Assembly (NCBI RefSeq): GCF_024139115.2
Contig: NC_085141.1
Location: 168,838,994-168,902,993 of the forward strand
Source of the DNA: Armigeres subalbatus
Lineage: Eukaryota > Arthropoda > Insecta > Diptera > Culicidae
Direction: 5' to 3'
DNA: 64,000 nt
The position numbers and the translations under genes were made by a program. Shown in pieces: positions 21,956-34,332 of this stretch (positions within the stretch are counted from its first letter, which is position 1; each line of letters starts with the position of its first letter). The notes below the pieces were generated by a model. It was not told the origin of the DNA and did not search any database. It saw only the letters and a list, made by a program, of their open reading frames with translations.

Positions 21956-24900
21956 GTTGTAAGTAACCCTATTTGTCGATAGTTATTTCAAGTTATCCTT
22001 TAATTTATATGAAAGAACAATACCATTTATAATCGTTACATAATCTATGTAAAAACTGTCTCCCACACTTAACATCACTCCCCGTAAGGTAAACGAATTC
22101 CTAAGAACAATTGCACGAAGATGCCTCCCAGTTAATTTGATTGCAATGGTAAATTGAATTGATTTCCAATTTATTTTCCAGAGTCATCACAATTGGATTT
22201 CGGGTCGAACGTTCCTCTTGCTACACGATGCAATATATTGGACAGTGCTTTTCAAGTCGTTGTCAAAGTTTTTTGTTTTGTTTTGTTGTGTTGTCGGTTC
22301 CCCAAGTCCCGACATGGACCTTCACCACAATCCGCTGCAGCACAGCAACAGTCAGTGTGGGAGGAGCAGAGGCCGACATGTTTGTTGCTACGTTAAAGAG
22401 TGCATGGGTACGTGCATATAGCTTAGTCGGCGGGTGACGACGACAAGGGCTCATCCTGATGCCGGTCCACCATAGCAATGCAAAACATTCTATGACAGGA
22501 CAACCAAACGACTAAGTGTCTTCCGCCTAGCTCGTTGGCGATTCGCTAATCTATGCTCCCTCAGCCCGCACACATTTTTGCGGCGAATCCACGAGCTGCG
22601 ATCGTTTGCAACTCTTTCGCTTGAACACCAGTTGTTGGGAATGGGGGCGTTATGCAAGGCGGAAGCAGAAATGTTCTGCACGGTTCTACAATCTAACGAC
22701 GACAACGACGGCGATGAGGACACAAATTGTTGTGCACGAATCGTGTCACGCTATAAATTAAACGGGTAATAGATGGAGATGTTAATTCGACATTAAATTT
22801 AATTTAGGATTGTGTTGAGCGAATGCTGATGATAGTGTGTATAAAGCTCTTGGACTAAGGCGACGCGCTGAGCGGGATCATCATGCTGCGTGAGCCTTGG
22901 ATCGGAAAGAATGTATTTTCCGGATGAAGATTATTTGCATGCCTTCGGGAAGGTACGACAATCACTCGAATGGCGATGATAAATCACTTGAATTAAATTT
23001 TCTATGTTTGGTGTCGTCGTTTTCGTGCAAGCGAACAGCCTTAATGGATAGAATTATAAATTTGAATCTGGCTAAGCGTGAATATTATAAACTGAATAAT
23101 GAATCGTTTGTGCGACATCAATTTTTACACATTTAACTAGCCTCTTGAATGATTAACACTTAATCTGATACTGTGTGGTGCTTATTGTTTTTAAAATTTT
23201 GACGAGCATTGAAATGACATATTCCACACACTTCTACACCAAGGGATTAACATTTAGGATCCAAGATCTATAGGACTAGTTAACCCCCGGGATTGTAATA
23301 TCACCGAGCCCACACTGTGAGCAATGGACCCTAATAACTAGCAAAAGCACAAACGGCGCCATATCAGTGCAAGCGCAAACAGCGTGGGCTTAAAACAAAA
23401 AGATCAAACAATTCACTTGAATAAAATATCACGACATGCACTGGACTGAAAGAGAATTTTTTTCCGCATTTCCATTATAATGGATTTGCTGCTTTTCCCT
23501 GGAACACATTCCGAAGCTTTCAGAGAATTTGTAAATGGAGGGCACTATCGCCGCACTGCATTGGGTTGAAGTAGTTTTGAATGGAGCTGACGGGCTTCAT
23601 TGACGCTTGACTGTTCGTTTGGCCCGCCAACCTGGGAGATACCGATCTATTTACATCGATTACGTTGTTTTATTTCACAACAGTGGGGGCGCCAGATCTG
23701 ACTTATTCTGTGGATTTAGTCTACAAGGGCGAATTCGGATATGACCTCCAAAGTAGAAAAGATGATATTACACTACGATCGAAACATTCCCGTAACCACC
23801 GACTGACCTTTCAGTTGCAGTCATATTCATCTTCTGAAACAGAATCTGTATCGCCCTTGTATAATAATTCACTGGACATTTGTCAAATGAAAAAAGTTCA
23901 GCCTTTTTGACTCTAGTAATGTGAAATGTAGAGGTTTTTATCGCTGTTGAATTTAAAACTAATGTAGAGCGCAATTCGTGCTACCCAGCTTTCATTTGCT
24001 GGCTAGTACCGGTTTGGTATTGCTAGCTGATCCGAAAGTCTGACGATGCCGGTTCAACGAATAAATATTCGAAAACAATCACACTGATCCACCTAGTGAT
24101 GCAGAAGAAAAATTCAAAAATGCATTCAATTTCAACAAGAAGTAACATACTCATCTCTTATCATAAATTCAAAAAAAAAATTCACCTCAGAAACCCCTTG
24201 TTTGGCGTGATCGTATAGCCTTTCGTTACACCTAGGTGCCAACGGGAAAGTCAAAACGGTCGTGCCCCAGCGAAGCATAAACATACTAACCAATCTCCAA
24301 AATGCGAAAAATTCGTTAGCGCGAGCGTTTGACTGCGTCACCACACCGGCCAACAGATACAGACAGATTTGTTTTAGCATCAACATCTAGGTTAGCCGGC
24401 AGGAGCTTTTTCGTGGCTAGACAATATTTGCATTAAGAATTCCTATTTTTAGCATCCCGCTTGAAATATGCAAACGATGTCAAAGAAATCAAGCTCTCAA
24501 ACTGGTTGTCGCTTCGTGGGGGTTGGGCATTCGATGTCATCCGACAGAGAAAAAAAAATGCAAAATACCTGCCCATGAGTCAACAAATCTCAGCTAAACT
24601 GGTTTTAGCTTATAGTATATTCAAATTTGAAACCAGTGTCCAGTTTTGAAAATATGTGCAAATTTTGGCAAAAAATACTGAATCGAACTTTTTTTTGTAT
24701 AATTCAAATCTACAAATCGGTGCAATGTCCTGAGAATTTCTACGTTTGCTGCAAGATTGCGGATCTTTCGTTCTAATGCGAAATAAATTACTTAATTTAT
24801 GTGTGAAAAAATACGAAGTTGAAAATATGAATGAAAACAAGTTCCGTTTTAAACAGTAGCTTTAAATCAAGCTGACCTAAAAACGTGTTCAGTCAGATAT

Positions 24901-25557
24901 TTTTAGTGACCGATAGATTATAAAGAATGCGAAGCGTAGTGCGTTCGCGAGCGAATAAGATTTTCTATTTTTTCCGTTTTCTGTGACTGTCAAAAGTGAA
25001 ATAAGAAGCAGATTGGACGGAATTTCAAAACGATTTCAATGTCAGGGAAGGTGTTTGAGTCTACTCCAATACTTTACATTATTCTTGCATTCTAAAGAAA
25101 CAAAAGGTCTTAAGCCTATTCTTGTACAGCAAATATTTTTCAAATTTTTTGTCTTCCTTCTTTTGCATGAAAATGATAAACATCATTCATTCAAAATAGA
25201 TTTGGATAATTTCGAATTTTTTTCTAATATACATTTTAATCTTTTTAAACTTCTTTTTAATTGGCTCTACATTCCAACTGGAAACTGGCCTGCTTTTGAA
25301 CTAATCACGATTTTAATGCGCCACTTTTGTTTTCAGATGACATGATAGATCACTATTGTGCATCATAGTGGATCAACTGACACTTCGCCAAAATGCGAAC
25401 CTAAATTTGTTAGATCCGAGTATCAACATGGCTTTGTACGAAATAGCTCAATTATAACAAACCTGATGATTTACACCAGCAAATAAAAATGATCGAGCTG
25501 AACATTGAGAACTTCATAAAAGACCTCAGAGAATTGCAATGAACATATTGTAACGAC
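21956..25557. other. 3.6 kb without a recognisable gene
   Basis: No repeat from elsewhere in the window recurs here, so this may be single-copy. Frames at 22159-22437 (+), 23665-23910 (+), 24132-24386 (-) and 24983-25345 (+, 120 codons, F/L-rich) have no domain, signal sequence or splice partners that could be recognised. Confidence 0.4.
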
Positions 25558-25775
25558 TACCATTTTGACTCAAATTCCGAACATGACTTATATTCCAAAC
25601 ACTGGTGTTTGAGAACCCAAAAACTGAAACTTGCATAGGTGTTTCACATTGAGGATCAAGATTACAAACGATTTCAAGATCCTATGGAAAGAATTACCTG
25701 AATAGAGCCAAAATGGCCATTTAAAAGCCAGTGTTCGAAATATGAGTTATACTCGGAATTTGAGTCAAAACGGTA
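25558..25775. mobile_element. Short MITE with about 50-bp inverted ends
   Basis: Left TACCATTTTGACTCAAATTC and right GAATTTGAGTCAAAACGGTA are inverted copies. The pairing continues through AACATGACTTATATTCC against the right arm. The related element at 46474-46712 shares GACTCAAA(C/T)TCCGAACA. Confidence 0.7.
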
Positions 25776-25939
25776 CTGCCAATGCTTTTGTAATAGTAGG
25801 CTCCTTTCGCCGGAACGCTTCAGAACGCAGTGCTGATTCGTGCGAAGTTTACTCGAAAATGTTGAGCAGGTGTGAGCGCCCTATCACGAAATCCAGACGA
25901 CGCGAATCTAAAGTGTCGCAGTTTTAGTCTGTAACCGCA

Positions 25940-26930
25940 AACCCCATCCCCTTCCTAGCAAAATGACTTTCGGGTATTCATTTCTATTTACCATGTGTGA
26001 GATAGCCTTAACGAAACTAGACGTAGCATTATGAAGATAAGGCGAAACAAGTGTCAAAATAATAGATAGGAATGTATGAAAAACCGAAATTTTCCACATT
26101 TTGATGAATCATCTTATATTTCGGCGAGGCAAGACGGCCTAGGGGGACTAACCTACAATGTATTACGCGTCTCTACGCACTATCAATACCAAATTCTGAT
26201 TCGCCGACGCATGGTGCGTTGTTCCCAAAGTGCTCACAGCTTGATGGCGTTCTGCCTCATGAGTTTTCCCGCATCGAAATAACAACACATTTTAAAATGT
26301 GAATATTATCAATATGATTGAGATCTATTCTAATTTTAATATGGCATCAGCTTGCTATATTGTTCAACTGTTCCATGAGCTAGAAACACCCATGAAAATT
26401 GTTATAGCTATGGCATAAAAGCAGTCTATGCTAAGCTAGGGCATATTATCCCTGCTTCTCCTACTGAAAATGAATCGAATTCGTGTAGGGGAAGATGCCA
26501 TAAAACGCCCCTAGAGGCAAAACGCCTTTTGGGTATTTCCTCATATTTACCGTATTTGGCATAGCCGTAACAAAACTAGACCTAAAATTATGTAGGTTGG
26601 ATAAACCGAAATTTTCCACATTTTGATGAAACATCTAACATTTCGGCAAGGCAAAACGGCAATGGCAACTATTCTACAATGTACTTCGCGTCTCCACGCA
26701 CTGTTCATACCAGAATGCTGATTCGCCGACGTGTGGTGCGTTGTTCCCTAATAACTGACAGCAAGAAGGCGTTTTGCCTTATGAGTTTTCAGCGAAATAT
26801 CACCATTTTTTGAAATGTGAATATTATCATTATGAGTGAGATTTTCGACAATTATTAGATGACATTAGCTAGCTATATGGTCTAACTGTTGCATGAGGTG
26901 AAAATACCTATGAAAATCACTGGTAACTGC
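25940..26930 (+). repeat. Two adjacent direct copies of a dispersed repeat (about 525-bp period)
   Basis: CCGAAATTTTCCACATTTTG at about 26084 and 26609, then TTTCGGC(G/A)AGGCAA, GATTCGCCGACG and TGGTGCGTTGTTCCC recur in order. The copies have diverged by many substitutions. ORFs are absent. Confidence 0.75.
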
Positions 26931-26934
26931 CCAA

Positions 26935-27115
26935 AACTAAACCAGCAGAGAAATTAGCAGACGCATCGTGGTAGTAAATCGTCTCGGCTTTGGACTCCGC
27001 AAAATAGTCCGATCGAAAAGAGTTCGCGCCGTACCAAACTGACTATCTACAAAACGCTCAGAAGCCCGATAGTCTTCTACGGACACGAAACCTGAACAAT
27101 GTTGAACATACTTTA
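26935..27115 (+). pseudogene. RTE-like LINE C-terminal fragment
   Basis: The plus strand reads TKLTIYKTLRSPIVFYGHET then TML, matching the segment after the RT domain in the RTE-like LINEs at 36375 and 58885 (there minus strand). Only about 60 codons survive. Confidence 0.6.
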
Positions 27116-27119
27116 GAGT

Positions 27120-27240
27120 TTCATTAATTCAAGACGATGCCGGCTACGTCCTCATAGTCAATTCAGGGATAGGATAGGAAAATTAGTTTGTCACTCATTG
27201 CTACAAGAGATCGAAGCGCCACGGGAAAGGGATAGTTGGT
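27120..27240 (+). mobile_element. SINE internal fragment
   Basis: GATGCCGGCTACGTCCTCAT through TCACTCATTGCTACAAGAGA resembles 8485-8565 and 9540-9600, the body of the Feilai-like SINEs. Head and tail are missing. Confidence 0.4.
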
Positions 27241-27840
27241 TTGTTGAGAACGTAATTAATTGTCACCTTGGTAAGCTACTAAATATTTATTGTGAGCGAA
27301 GTTATTTTCAAGACACGGAGGCGAAACCTGTGTTTCAAATTAATCCAACGTGAAATCAATATTTTTCGTTTAATTAGCTTAGGTACAAAAATTTAATAAA
27401 AAAATTGTCCTGGAGTGGGATAATAAAAAAAAAATGATAAAATGTGTTTTGAAAATCCTAAAAAAAATGAAATTTATATTATTTTGGACAAAAAAAATCC
27501 GGAGGGGAAAGATATATTTAGAAATATACACATATATATTTATATCTGTCTAAGTAATCATGTTACCTCACTGACTTCGAACTATTATTAATTTGGTGTG
27601 ATAATCTTCAAGGTGGTACATCAAGATGAACTTCATGTTGCTTACCTGTAAATAAAATAAAAAGAAGATATTATTACTAAAGTATTATAGTGATGAAAAT
27701 ATGAATTATGAATAAATTTTACATAAGATTCCTTCAGCTGTCATACCAAAACTAAAAATTTCCTACAATAATGGCAAAGACATAGAACACAAAGTAAGGT
27801 AGAAGCATAGCTCTTAGTCGCTTTATCGATCTCAATTCAT
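27241..27840. other. AT-rich, nothing recognised
   Basis: Low-complexity A/T runs, with no frame of interest. Confidence 0.4.
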
Positions 27841-28240
27841 TTTTGGAATTCTGGGAACTTCGCCACCAGCGGTTCGTTCTGCAGAAATTACTATTCGAAG
27901 AATTCTGGAGAGTCCCAACTCAAAGAATTTTGAGAAATTGCTCCTTTAAGAACTTTGGTGACTTAATTTGTTTACTTCTGAGGAAAACTCCCACAGGAAT
28001 TCTGCGGAATTCTTTCTCCAGAAATTCTGTGCAGGAATTACTCTTCGAAGTATTCTGGAGAGTCCCAACTCAAAGAATTTTGAGAAATTGCTCCTTTAAG
28101 ATTTTTTGTGACTTAATTTGTTTACTTCTGAGGAAAACCCCCACAGGAATTCTGCGGAATTCTTTCTCCAGAAGGGTTATTCCTTTCCAGGAGTTCTGAG
28201 TATTTATCCCTTTAGAAATTATGGAGAATTCTTTCTCCAA
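27841..28240. repeat. GAATTC-rich imperfect tandem repeat (about 153-bp period)
   Basis: TTCTGGAGAGTCCCAACTC at about 27900 and 28053 starts two copies that continue through GAAATTGCTCCTTTAAG and AGGAATTCTGCGG. The 118-codon + frame here reflects the repetition. Confidence 0.7.
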
Positions 28241-28429
28241 GGATTTGGCCCTCTGCAGACTCAGGTTTGAAAAAAAAAATTGACAATTTTGCAAATTTGA
28301 CATTTTTGGACTATCAATTTTGTGGTTCGGTTGTGGGTACCCTCGAAAACTCAGCTAAAAATAAAGAAGTATGAATAGAAACCACTCAGATTTGAAGAAA
28401 AGGAATAATTTATTCATTCTAATAGCCAG

Positions 28430-28765
28430 GAGGCACTAAAAAATCAGATCAATCCACCTAGCAGTGATGATGCCTCCATAGATGCATTAAGGAGGATATT
28501 GAAAAAAATCGCATAAGAAAAGTCTAAAATAGCACTTTAGGTCAATGGGTTCCATTTTTTCATTGATTTACGTTTCATTGATATACCTCACAGCCAAAAC
28601 AAATTCTGATTAATCACCCTAGCGGTAATAGTGCCTTTCTCGTTAATTACAAAAATTAATATTTGGCCAAAAATTTTAATCCCATAGTATGATCTTACCA
28701 ATTTTCAATAGGAAACAATGGGACAGGATTCCCCGTCGAATGCAACTTTTTGCAAGCAAATAGAC
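28430..28765 (+). repeat. Dispersed repeat family R (ATCCACCTAGCGGTG), copies
   Basis: AATCCACCTAGCAGTGATG (28451) and AATCACCCTAGCGGTAATAG with TGCCTTTCTCG (28612) begin two partial copies. The second continues CCCATAGTATGATCT, CAATAGGAAACAATGGGAC and GAATGCAACTTTTTGC, as in the copies at 32885, 33640-34260 and 51209. Confidence 0.6.
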
Positions 28766-29029
28766 ATACCCAAAAAACAAAAATATGAATCTAACTCATT
28801 ACTTCAATCTATTATGTCTAAATAATTATGAAAACTGCATAAAAACGTCATTTGAAATAAGTTAGGGGACAACTGAAACGATATTGAATGATTTGTCAAT
28901 AAAATAAGGGTGCCCATAACCGAACCAATAAAGGTGCCCACAACCGAATTTCGCAGCCTTTTTGGAAAATGAAGAAAAAAAAATTTGCGCTAAAATTTTA
29001 ATGGCAATCGTTATTGAGCCTCAACATTA

Positions 29030-29457
29030 GGGTGGCTCAAATTAGTATGGAAAAAACTATTTTAAATTTTTTCATGGGCCGCTCTCTTATTCAGTTCTAT
29101 TTGATGCCCTGATGGTCGGGACAAAATTTCAGCCAAATCGGTTAACGTTTGGGCGGTGCTAAACTCGTTGGAAGTTTATATGCAAAAATGTATGCAGAAA
29201 AATTCATTCAGCATTTAATTCTACAAGAACTGAATGAGTATCATGGTTCTTGATCGTAAATTGTGCCGCCCAACTGCAAATCACGGTTTTTAGATGTTTC
29301 TGCATACATTTTTGCATATAAACTTCCAACGAGTTTAGCACCGCTCAAACTTTAAATGATTTGGCTGAAATTTTGTCCAGACCATCAGGGTATCAAATAG
29401 AACCGAATAAAAGGGCGGCCCATCAAAAAAATCGAAAAAGTGTTTTTTGAGCCACCC
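29030..29457. mobile_element. Tc1/mariner-type MITE with about 180-bp inverted ends
   Basis: GGGTGGCTCAAA at 29030 pairs with GAGCCACCC ending 29457. Arms continue through GCCCTGATGGTC against the right copy and the block TATGCAAAAATGTATGCAGAAA against its inverse. The TA at 29028-29029 is repeated at 29458-29459. No transposase. Confidence 0.85.
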
Positions 29458-30157
29458 TACTAAGCATAGATTAAATTTACTGTTTAAATATGCACTGGAA
29501 CTCACTTTTTGAATTAAATCACTTCAATTTATGACACTTTGAAGAAGGCCAAAAAAACTTTGGTGTTGTTTTTTTTGTAACAAAAATTGATTTGTTCCTA
29601 GTTCAAAGCAGAGATCTCCATCCGGTTTGATATTGAGCACAAAACATCATGTTACAATAGCAAACTAATAACGGTTGTCAGAATGACAGCATCTGGTATC
29701 TGTCAAAAGATACGTAGGGGTGCCCATAAACGAACGGTGCCCACAACCGAACCTCCTCCCCTAGTCTGTGTTTGTGAGTGGAACAACGCATTATCAAAAT
29801 AAATTGGTTCTTTTCAGAACCATCCTTTTACACAAAAGATTGAGCTGAAACGAATTTTCCACTAAGTGCTAATTATATTCGCTAGGCGACGGCAAAACAT
29901 TTTCGTTGGTAGCACCGCAAGTGCTTGTCGGAGGAAGACGCTGTATTTTTTTAATGGATGGCGTCTATCACGTATTAGCGGCAAATCATCGAATGGCAGA
30001 AGTTGGCATCAAATGAAATTCTCTCACAAGATTCTGTCTTTGATTCTCCTGCTGTAAGTGATTAGAAATGCGTATGGTTAGAAGTGAATCGTCCAGGGAA
30101 ATCAAACATTTTTATGGTAGCGTCTCGGGTACAACCTTTTACTTTTTCATTTGAATT
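29458..30157. other. AT-rich, possible end of another MITE
   Basis: GGTGCCCACAACCGAACC (about 29735) is the inverse of GGTTCGGTTGTGGGTACC (about 28322), so 28320-29755 may be one element that contains the 29030 MITE. No gene is seen. Confidence 0.4.
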
Positions 30158-30640
30158 TACTTACTTACTTATGAATCATGTACACCTCCGGTGGTGCAAA
30201 GGGCCGATTTGAAAAATCTCCAGCCTGAGCGTTGCCCAGCTATCGCTTTAACCTGTTGCCAGGTTACATTTCGGTCGACTTCTTTTCGGCTTCGCCGCCA
30301 AGGGCCTCTGGGTCTGCCTCTGCTGCGATGTCCCGCTGGGTTTCAGTCTAGTGCTTGTTTACAGATTTCGTTTCCGCCCCTACGTAGAATGTGGCCGACC
30401 CAGCCCCACTTCCGATCCCGAATTTCTGTTGCTACCGGCCTCTGGTGACAACGCCGATGGAGCTCGTTGTTTGAGATCCAGTTGTGGGTCCACCAGGCCC
30501 GAATTACACACCGCAGGCGTTGATGAACTCCTGCAGCCGTTTAGTGTTCTCCACTGATACACACCATGTTTCGCTAGCGTATAACAGCACAGATTTCACG
30601 TTAGAGTCGAAAATTCGTATTTTGGTGAGTTCACTTATCT
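30158..30640 (-). pseudogene. 3' end of a LINE ORF2 with ACTT-type tail
   Basis: The minus strand reads VLLYASETWCVS, then NELHRRCHQRPVATEIRDRK, WGWVGHILRRGGNEICKQAL, NPAGHRSRGRPRG and VTWQQVKAIAGQRSGW, ending LCTTGGVH. These are the conserved residues after the RT in one group of animal non-LTR elements. The tail is (TAAG)n, seen on + as TTACTTACTTACTTATG. The last 50 bp recur at 58303-58352. Stops and frame shifts make it dead. Confidence 0.75.
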
Positions 30641-30779
30641 GTCTGTTTTTCCAGATATTTCTTAAACTCGCAAAGATTTCACGGAAACCTATGCAATGTC
30701 ATCAAATGACCGCAAATAGACATAAATTGAAGAAAAAAGTAAAATCTATTCCCCTAAAGGGCAAAATCTACCTCTCTTA

Positions 30780-30840
30780 TATGTTTTTCTCATTTTTATA
30801 ATGCGCGAGAAAGGCACCACCAACGCTTGGTGGATTAATT
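30780..30840 (-). repeat. Repeat family R end fragment, minus strand
   Basis: GAAAGGCACCACCAACGC followed by TTGGTGGATTAAT is the inverse of the family R start. Confidence 0.5.
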
Positions 30841-31144
30841 TGGTTTTTTTTTTCATTTCAATTTTGCTACTTCCTCTGCCATGAGAAATTGAAATGACGC
30901 GTTTCTCAAGACATTGCATGTTTTGAGAATGCCTCCAGAGGCACGCATAGATAGATTAAACCCCTTCAAATAAGTATGATCTTCGGCTTCTAAGCTGCCG
31001 TTTCACGATAATTGAGAAACATTTCACTCATAACAGTTATACGAGGCTTAGTTTTCAAATGACAAAATTTAGTTGCACTGGTACAGTACGGAGCAGATTT
31101 TGGGAACTCATCATCTTTCAGATATAAAATTTTCGTACAAAAAA

Positions 31145-31985
31145 TCAATTTGCGTCAATTTTATTGTCATCTATGAACTCAGAAATATCCATCAAAAAAC
31201 TTCTTCTACATTTAGGGTACATCATAGTGCAGTCTGCACCCATTTTTCCAAAACGTTCTGCTAATTCATATTTTTGTTTCATTCTGCGCTCGGATACATG
31301 GAATGCTTGGTGTTCTGACGGCCTGAAAAATAGTAATGAATATTAAATTACTTGTTCATCCATCGAACTATATTGACGGCATACGTTAGGAAAAAATGTA
31401 TAATTTCAGCGTACAAATCCCCTTCTAGATCGTCAAATGGGCTGTGTGACAGCTCACAAACACTTTTGAGCACGCAATCCTTATCATATCCCGAAAAATC
31501 CAAAATTTCCTCTAGTGCTGTGTAGACATCACCAGCGCTCAGCGGCCTAGGGGTGCTCCTTCTCCGAATAGCCCTTGCGGTGACTATCTCAGTCGGTAAG
31601 AATCTTCCCTTCGCCACGTCAACCAGGGCTCGGGCCCATGTTGGAAATTTATAGAAATCTTGCAATCTATACGGGAGCGGATAGTTAGCCTGGAATCCAA
31701 GGTTCATACCCAAACGTCTTGCCGGGTATTTCTTTTTTGGGAAGAAAAGTGGACCTGATGTTACCGTGGCCATTGAAAACTGAAACAAAAAAATAGTTTG
31801 AAATACACAGCTAATGCACAAAATGAAGCAAAACCAACCTGAAGCACGCTCGAACTAGGAAACATCAAGAATCGACCTTGATCCAAAACATGGCTACAAT
31901 TACTAGGGTCTTCATAATCAATAGCGTCGCTTAAAGACACAAAAAAGTACAACGAAAATGTAATCAACAAAAAGGAACAATACAT
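31145..31985 (-). CDS. DM4/DM12-family secreted protein, three exons, intact
   Basis: Function of this insect-specific family is not known to me. Exon 1 is 31839-31985 (49 codons, ATG at 31983-31985), intron 31780-31838 (GTTGGT...TTTCAG, 59 bp, phase 0), exon 2 31385-31779, intron 31323-31384 (GTATGC...TTTCAG, 62 bp, phase 2), exon 3 31145-31322 with TGA at 31145-31147. The spliced product is 239 residues: a hydrophobic signal peptide (residues 1-21), one N-C-S glycosylation sequon at N29, FPSSSVLQ then TSGPLFFP and GFQANYPLPY, and the DM4/DM12 hallmark region with VYTALEEILDFSGYD, CVLKSVCE (C151, C157), EIIHFFLTPSEH and DCTMMYPKC (C212, C219). Frame, phases and hallmarks agree across all junctions. 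A longer start at 32021 adds 12 residues in front of the signal peptide and is less likely. No AATAAA was seen downstream. Confidence 0.9.
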
Positions 31986-32020
31986 TGCTAGGCATGTACT
32001 AACTTCGCAATCAGATAGCA

Positions 32021-32061
32021 AACTGTTCTTTTATTTTGAGAGGTATAAGGCTGATATAAAG
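32021..32061 (-). promoter_or_regulatory. Candidate TATA box and initiator of the DM4/DM12 gene
   Basis: On the minus strand CTTTATATC (32053-32061) lies about 31 bp upstream of an arthropod-like initiator GAACAGTT (32021-32028). This places a start near 32026 and gives a 5' UTR of about 41 nt before the ATG at 31985. Confidence 0.45.
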
Positions 32062-32884
32062 ATATGCATCACAAAAGTGCTAACTCGACAAAACCACTTT
32101 CTTTGAACATGTGACAATCAACTACGAAGAAATTTAAATGAACAGGATTAATTATTCATAGTATTGCTAAACATAAACCAGTTGGAGCATTAATAGTAGA
32201 TCAGTCGTTAAATGGATATCTATGGAAACGGGTTTGGTGAGTCAAAATGCGATGCCTTCCATAATATGGACTGTGTTGAATAAGGGGAGAGGAGAACATG
32301 AAAACGATTCTATTGATGGACTTTCAATTTGAAAATTTTTGCAAAGAAAGAAAAGTAAACTGACCCAAAAGAAGAAATGTTTCAATTAAATTTACTTAAG
32401 GTTATTGTACAATAAATACACAAACCGGCCCTTCTTCCAGCAATTTTACAAGAACAGAAGTTGAGAGACCCATAACAATTGAACAATTACTTAAATTTCA
32501 GTATTTCACAAAAATGATAATGTCAGATCTGAGCTTTTGAAAATGGGAATGGAATACATCTCGTGAATTTGAATTTCACCAAGGGATCGACAGTACAATC
32601 ACCTTAACTCAGTGCTAAGATGCAAGGCTGCAAAGCAAATTGAGTTTCGCTATCGGCAATCAACATTGTCGTGTTATAAATCACTCTAGTGCAATTACGC
32701 TTGATTTTACGTGTTAATTAATAAAAAAAAACGTGTTTTCTTCTGCTATAAAATGTATGTTAGTGGAATATATAGTTGGGGGAGATAATTTTTTGTTGTC
32801 TTCAAGTGAGAATGACGCCTCATTCGTAAGACAGGTATTTGAAGTGGAAATATTATTCCCGTGAATCTCTTCCAAACGCTCATA
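32062..32884. other. AT-rich intergenic, nothing recognised
   Basis: No domain-bearing frame, inverted repeat or SINE head was seen. Confidence 0.4.
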
Positions 32885-33190
32885 CCTAAAAAAACGTGAT
32901 TAATCCACGTAGCGGTGGTGATGCCTTTCTCGTGCATAACATTTACCAACAAAAACGAGTATTTTTTGGCGTTTTTTGACTAGCAGAAACAGCATTTTTT
33001 GCCATAACGTGAAAACCCATAGTCCGATCTGGCCAATTATCAATAGTAAACAATGGGACCGGATTCTCGTAAACCGGCCACTCAAAGTTTAAAAAGTGTA
33101 TCTACATACAGACATCATCTAAGTTTGTCAAACTGATTCGATTGGTATATAACATAATAGATATCCGAGCCTTTGGTTTTGGAGTGATCC
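32885..33190 (+). repeat. Repeat family R, copy on + strand
   Basis: GTGATTAATCCACGTAGCGG then GATGCCTTTCTCGTGC, CCCATAGTCCGATCTGGCC, AATAGTAAACAATGGGACC, CATACAGACATCATCTAAG and GATTCGATTGGTATATAACA follow in the family order. Confidence 0.65.
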
Positions 33191-33265
33191 TTCACATATA
33201 ATTAGTATAAAATCTGTATAAAGCTTCACATATAAAAATGGCTTCATGAGCCGTGCAAGACTTCC

Positions 33266-33440
33266 TAGTCCAAGCAAGACCATACTGAATGGGTTGGGTT
33301 CGATTCCCGGTCTGGTTTAGTGAATTTTCAGGTAGAAAGTTTTCTTGACTTTCCTAGGCATAGAAGTAATATCGTGTTAGTCTCATGATATATAAATGCG
33401 AAAAATTATAACTTTGCTTCAGAAACCTCGCAGTTAATCA
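33266..33440 (+). mobile_element. tRNA-derived SINE, second family (partial)
   Basis: CAAGCAAGACCATACTGAAT, GGTTCGATTCCCGG (B box), TTCTTGACTTTCC, AAGTAATATCGTGTTAG and GAAACCTCGCAGTTAA match 51331-51622 inverted. The head before the A box is lost. Confidence 0.7.
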
Positions 33441-33639
33441 CATCAATATGACAACCGCAAAAGCGTTTGCTGTTTTTGGTTTCATTCGTTACAGACATTT
33501 ATGCCACGGAAATGACATTCTGAATCTATAGAAATGAAAAGCAAAAATATTCGTTTTCCTATACTAATTTCCAAACAAACTTTAAACGCAATGCGGAAAA
33601 CGAGGAAACAACCAATCGGTCTCAAATTCTGTACATTTG
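33441..33639. other. Nothing recognised
   Basis: Short AT-rich spacer. Confidence 0.3.
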
Positions 33640-34260
33640 TTCGAAGGTTTCGAAAAACCACTTTGTTATATGCTCATAGTGCTCACTCATTTTTTAGATA
33701 ATTATCCTTTATCTTGCTTTAGATACTTATCCTTAACCTTTGCTCACGACAAGTTGCACTTGACGGAGAATCGTGTCCTATTGTTTCCTATTGTAAATTG
33801 GCCAGTTCACACTATGGGGTCAATAGTTTTGGCCAATATATTATAGCACCAACACCGCTAGGTGGATTAAAAAGGCTTTTTTTATTAACGTGTTTTGCCT
33901 TTCTCGTATACTAAATATAGGTAAAGGCTATTTGTTTGTTCCAAAACCAAACATTTTATAGAAGGCCCGGAGACCCATAGTGTTATGTACCAATCGACTC
34001 AGTTCGACGATTTGAGATGATGTCCGTGTGTGTGCAAAAATCTCACTCATTTTTTGGGAACTTAATCTTAACCGATTTGCTTGCGACAAGTTGCATTCTT
34101 GTTGTTGGAGAATCTTGTCTTACTGTTTCCTATTGGAAGTTGGTCAAATTTAACTATGGGATCGAGAGTTATGGCCAAAATACTAATTTCAAAACCTGTA
34201 TGGGAAAATAACTTTTTTCGACTCTAACCGATTTGGTTGCAACAAGTTGCGTTCGACAGG
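33640..34260 (-). repeat. Repeat family R, two minus-strand copies
   Basis: Blocks TTGTTTCCTATTG, AATTGGCCAG and ACTATGGGGTCAATAG (33780-33835), then CACCGCTAGGTGGATTAA (33854-33871), then CCCATAGTGTTATGTACC with CAATCGACTCAGTTCGACG (33972-34007), and a second TGTTTCCTATTGG (34125) are inverse family R blocks. Two copies are probably joined. Confidence 0.55.
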
Positions 34261-34332
34261 AAATTTTATATTACGTATAATCAAATGTAAAAAAATAAGA
34301 CATTTCCACATATCAGTGTAATTTTAGACTTT

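Noticed and set aside
31986..32021. Upstream ATG at 32021 as the DM4/DM12 start
   Set aside because: It would put 12 polar residues before the signal peptide and lies at or upstream of the predicted transcription start near 32026.
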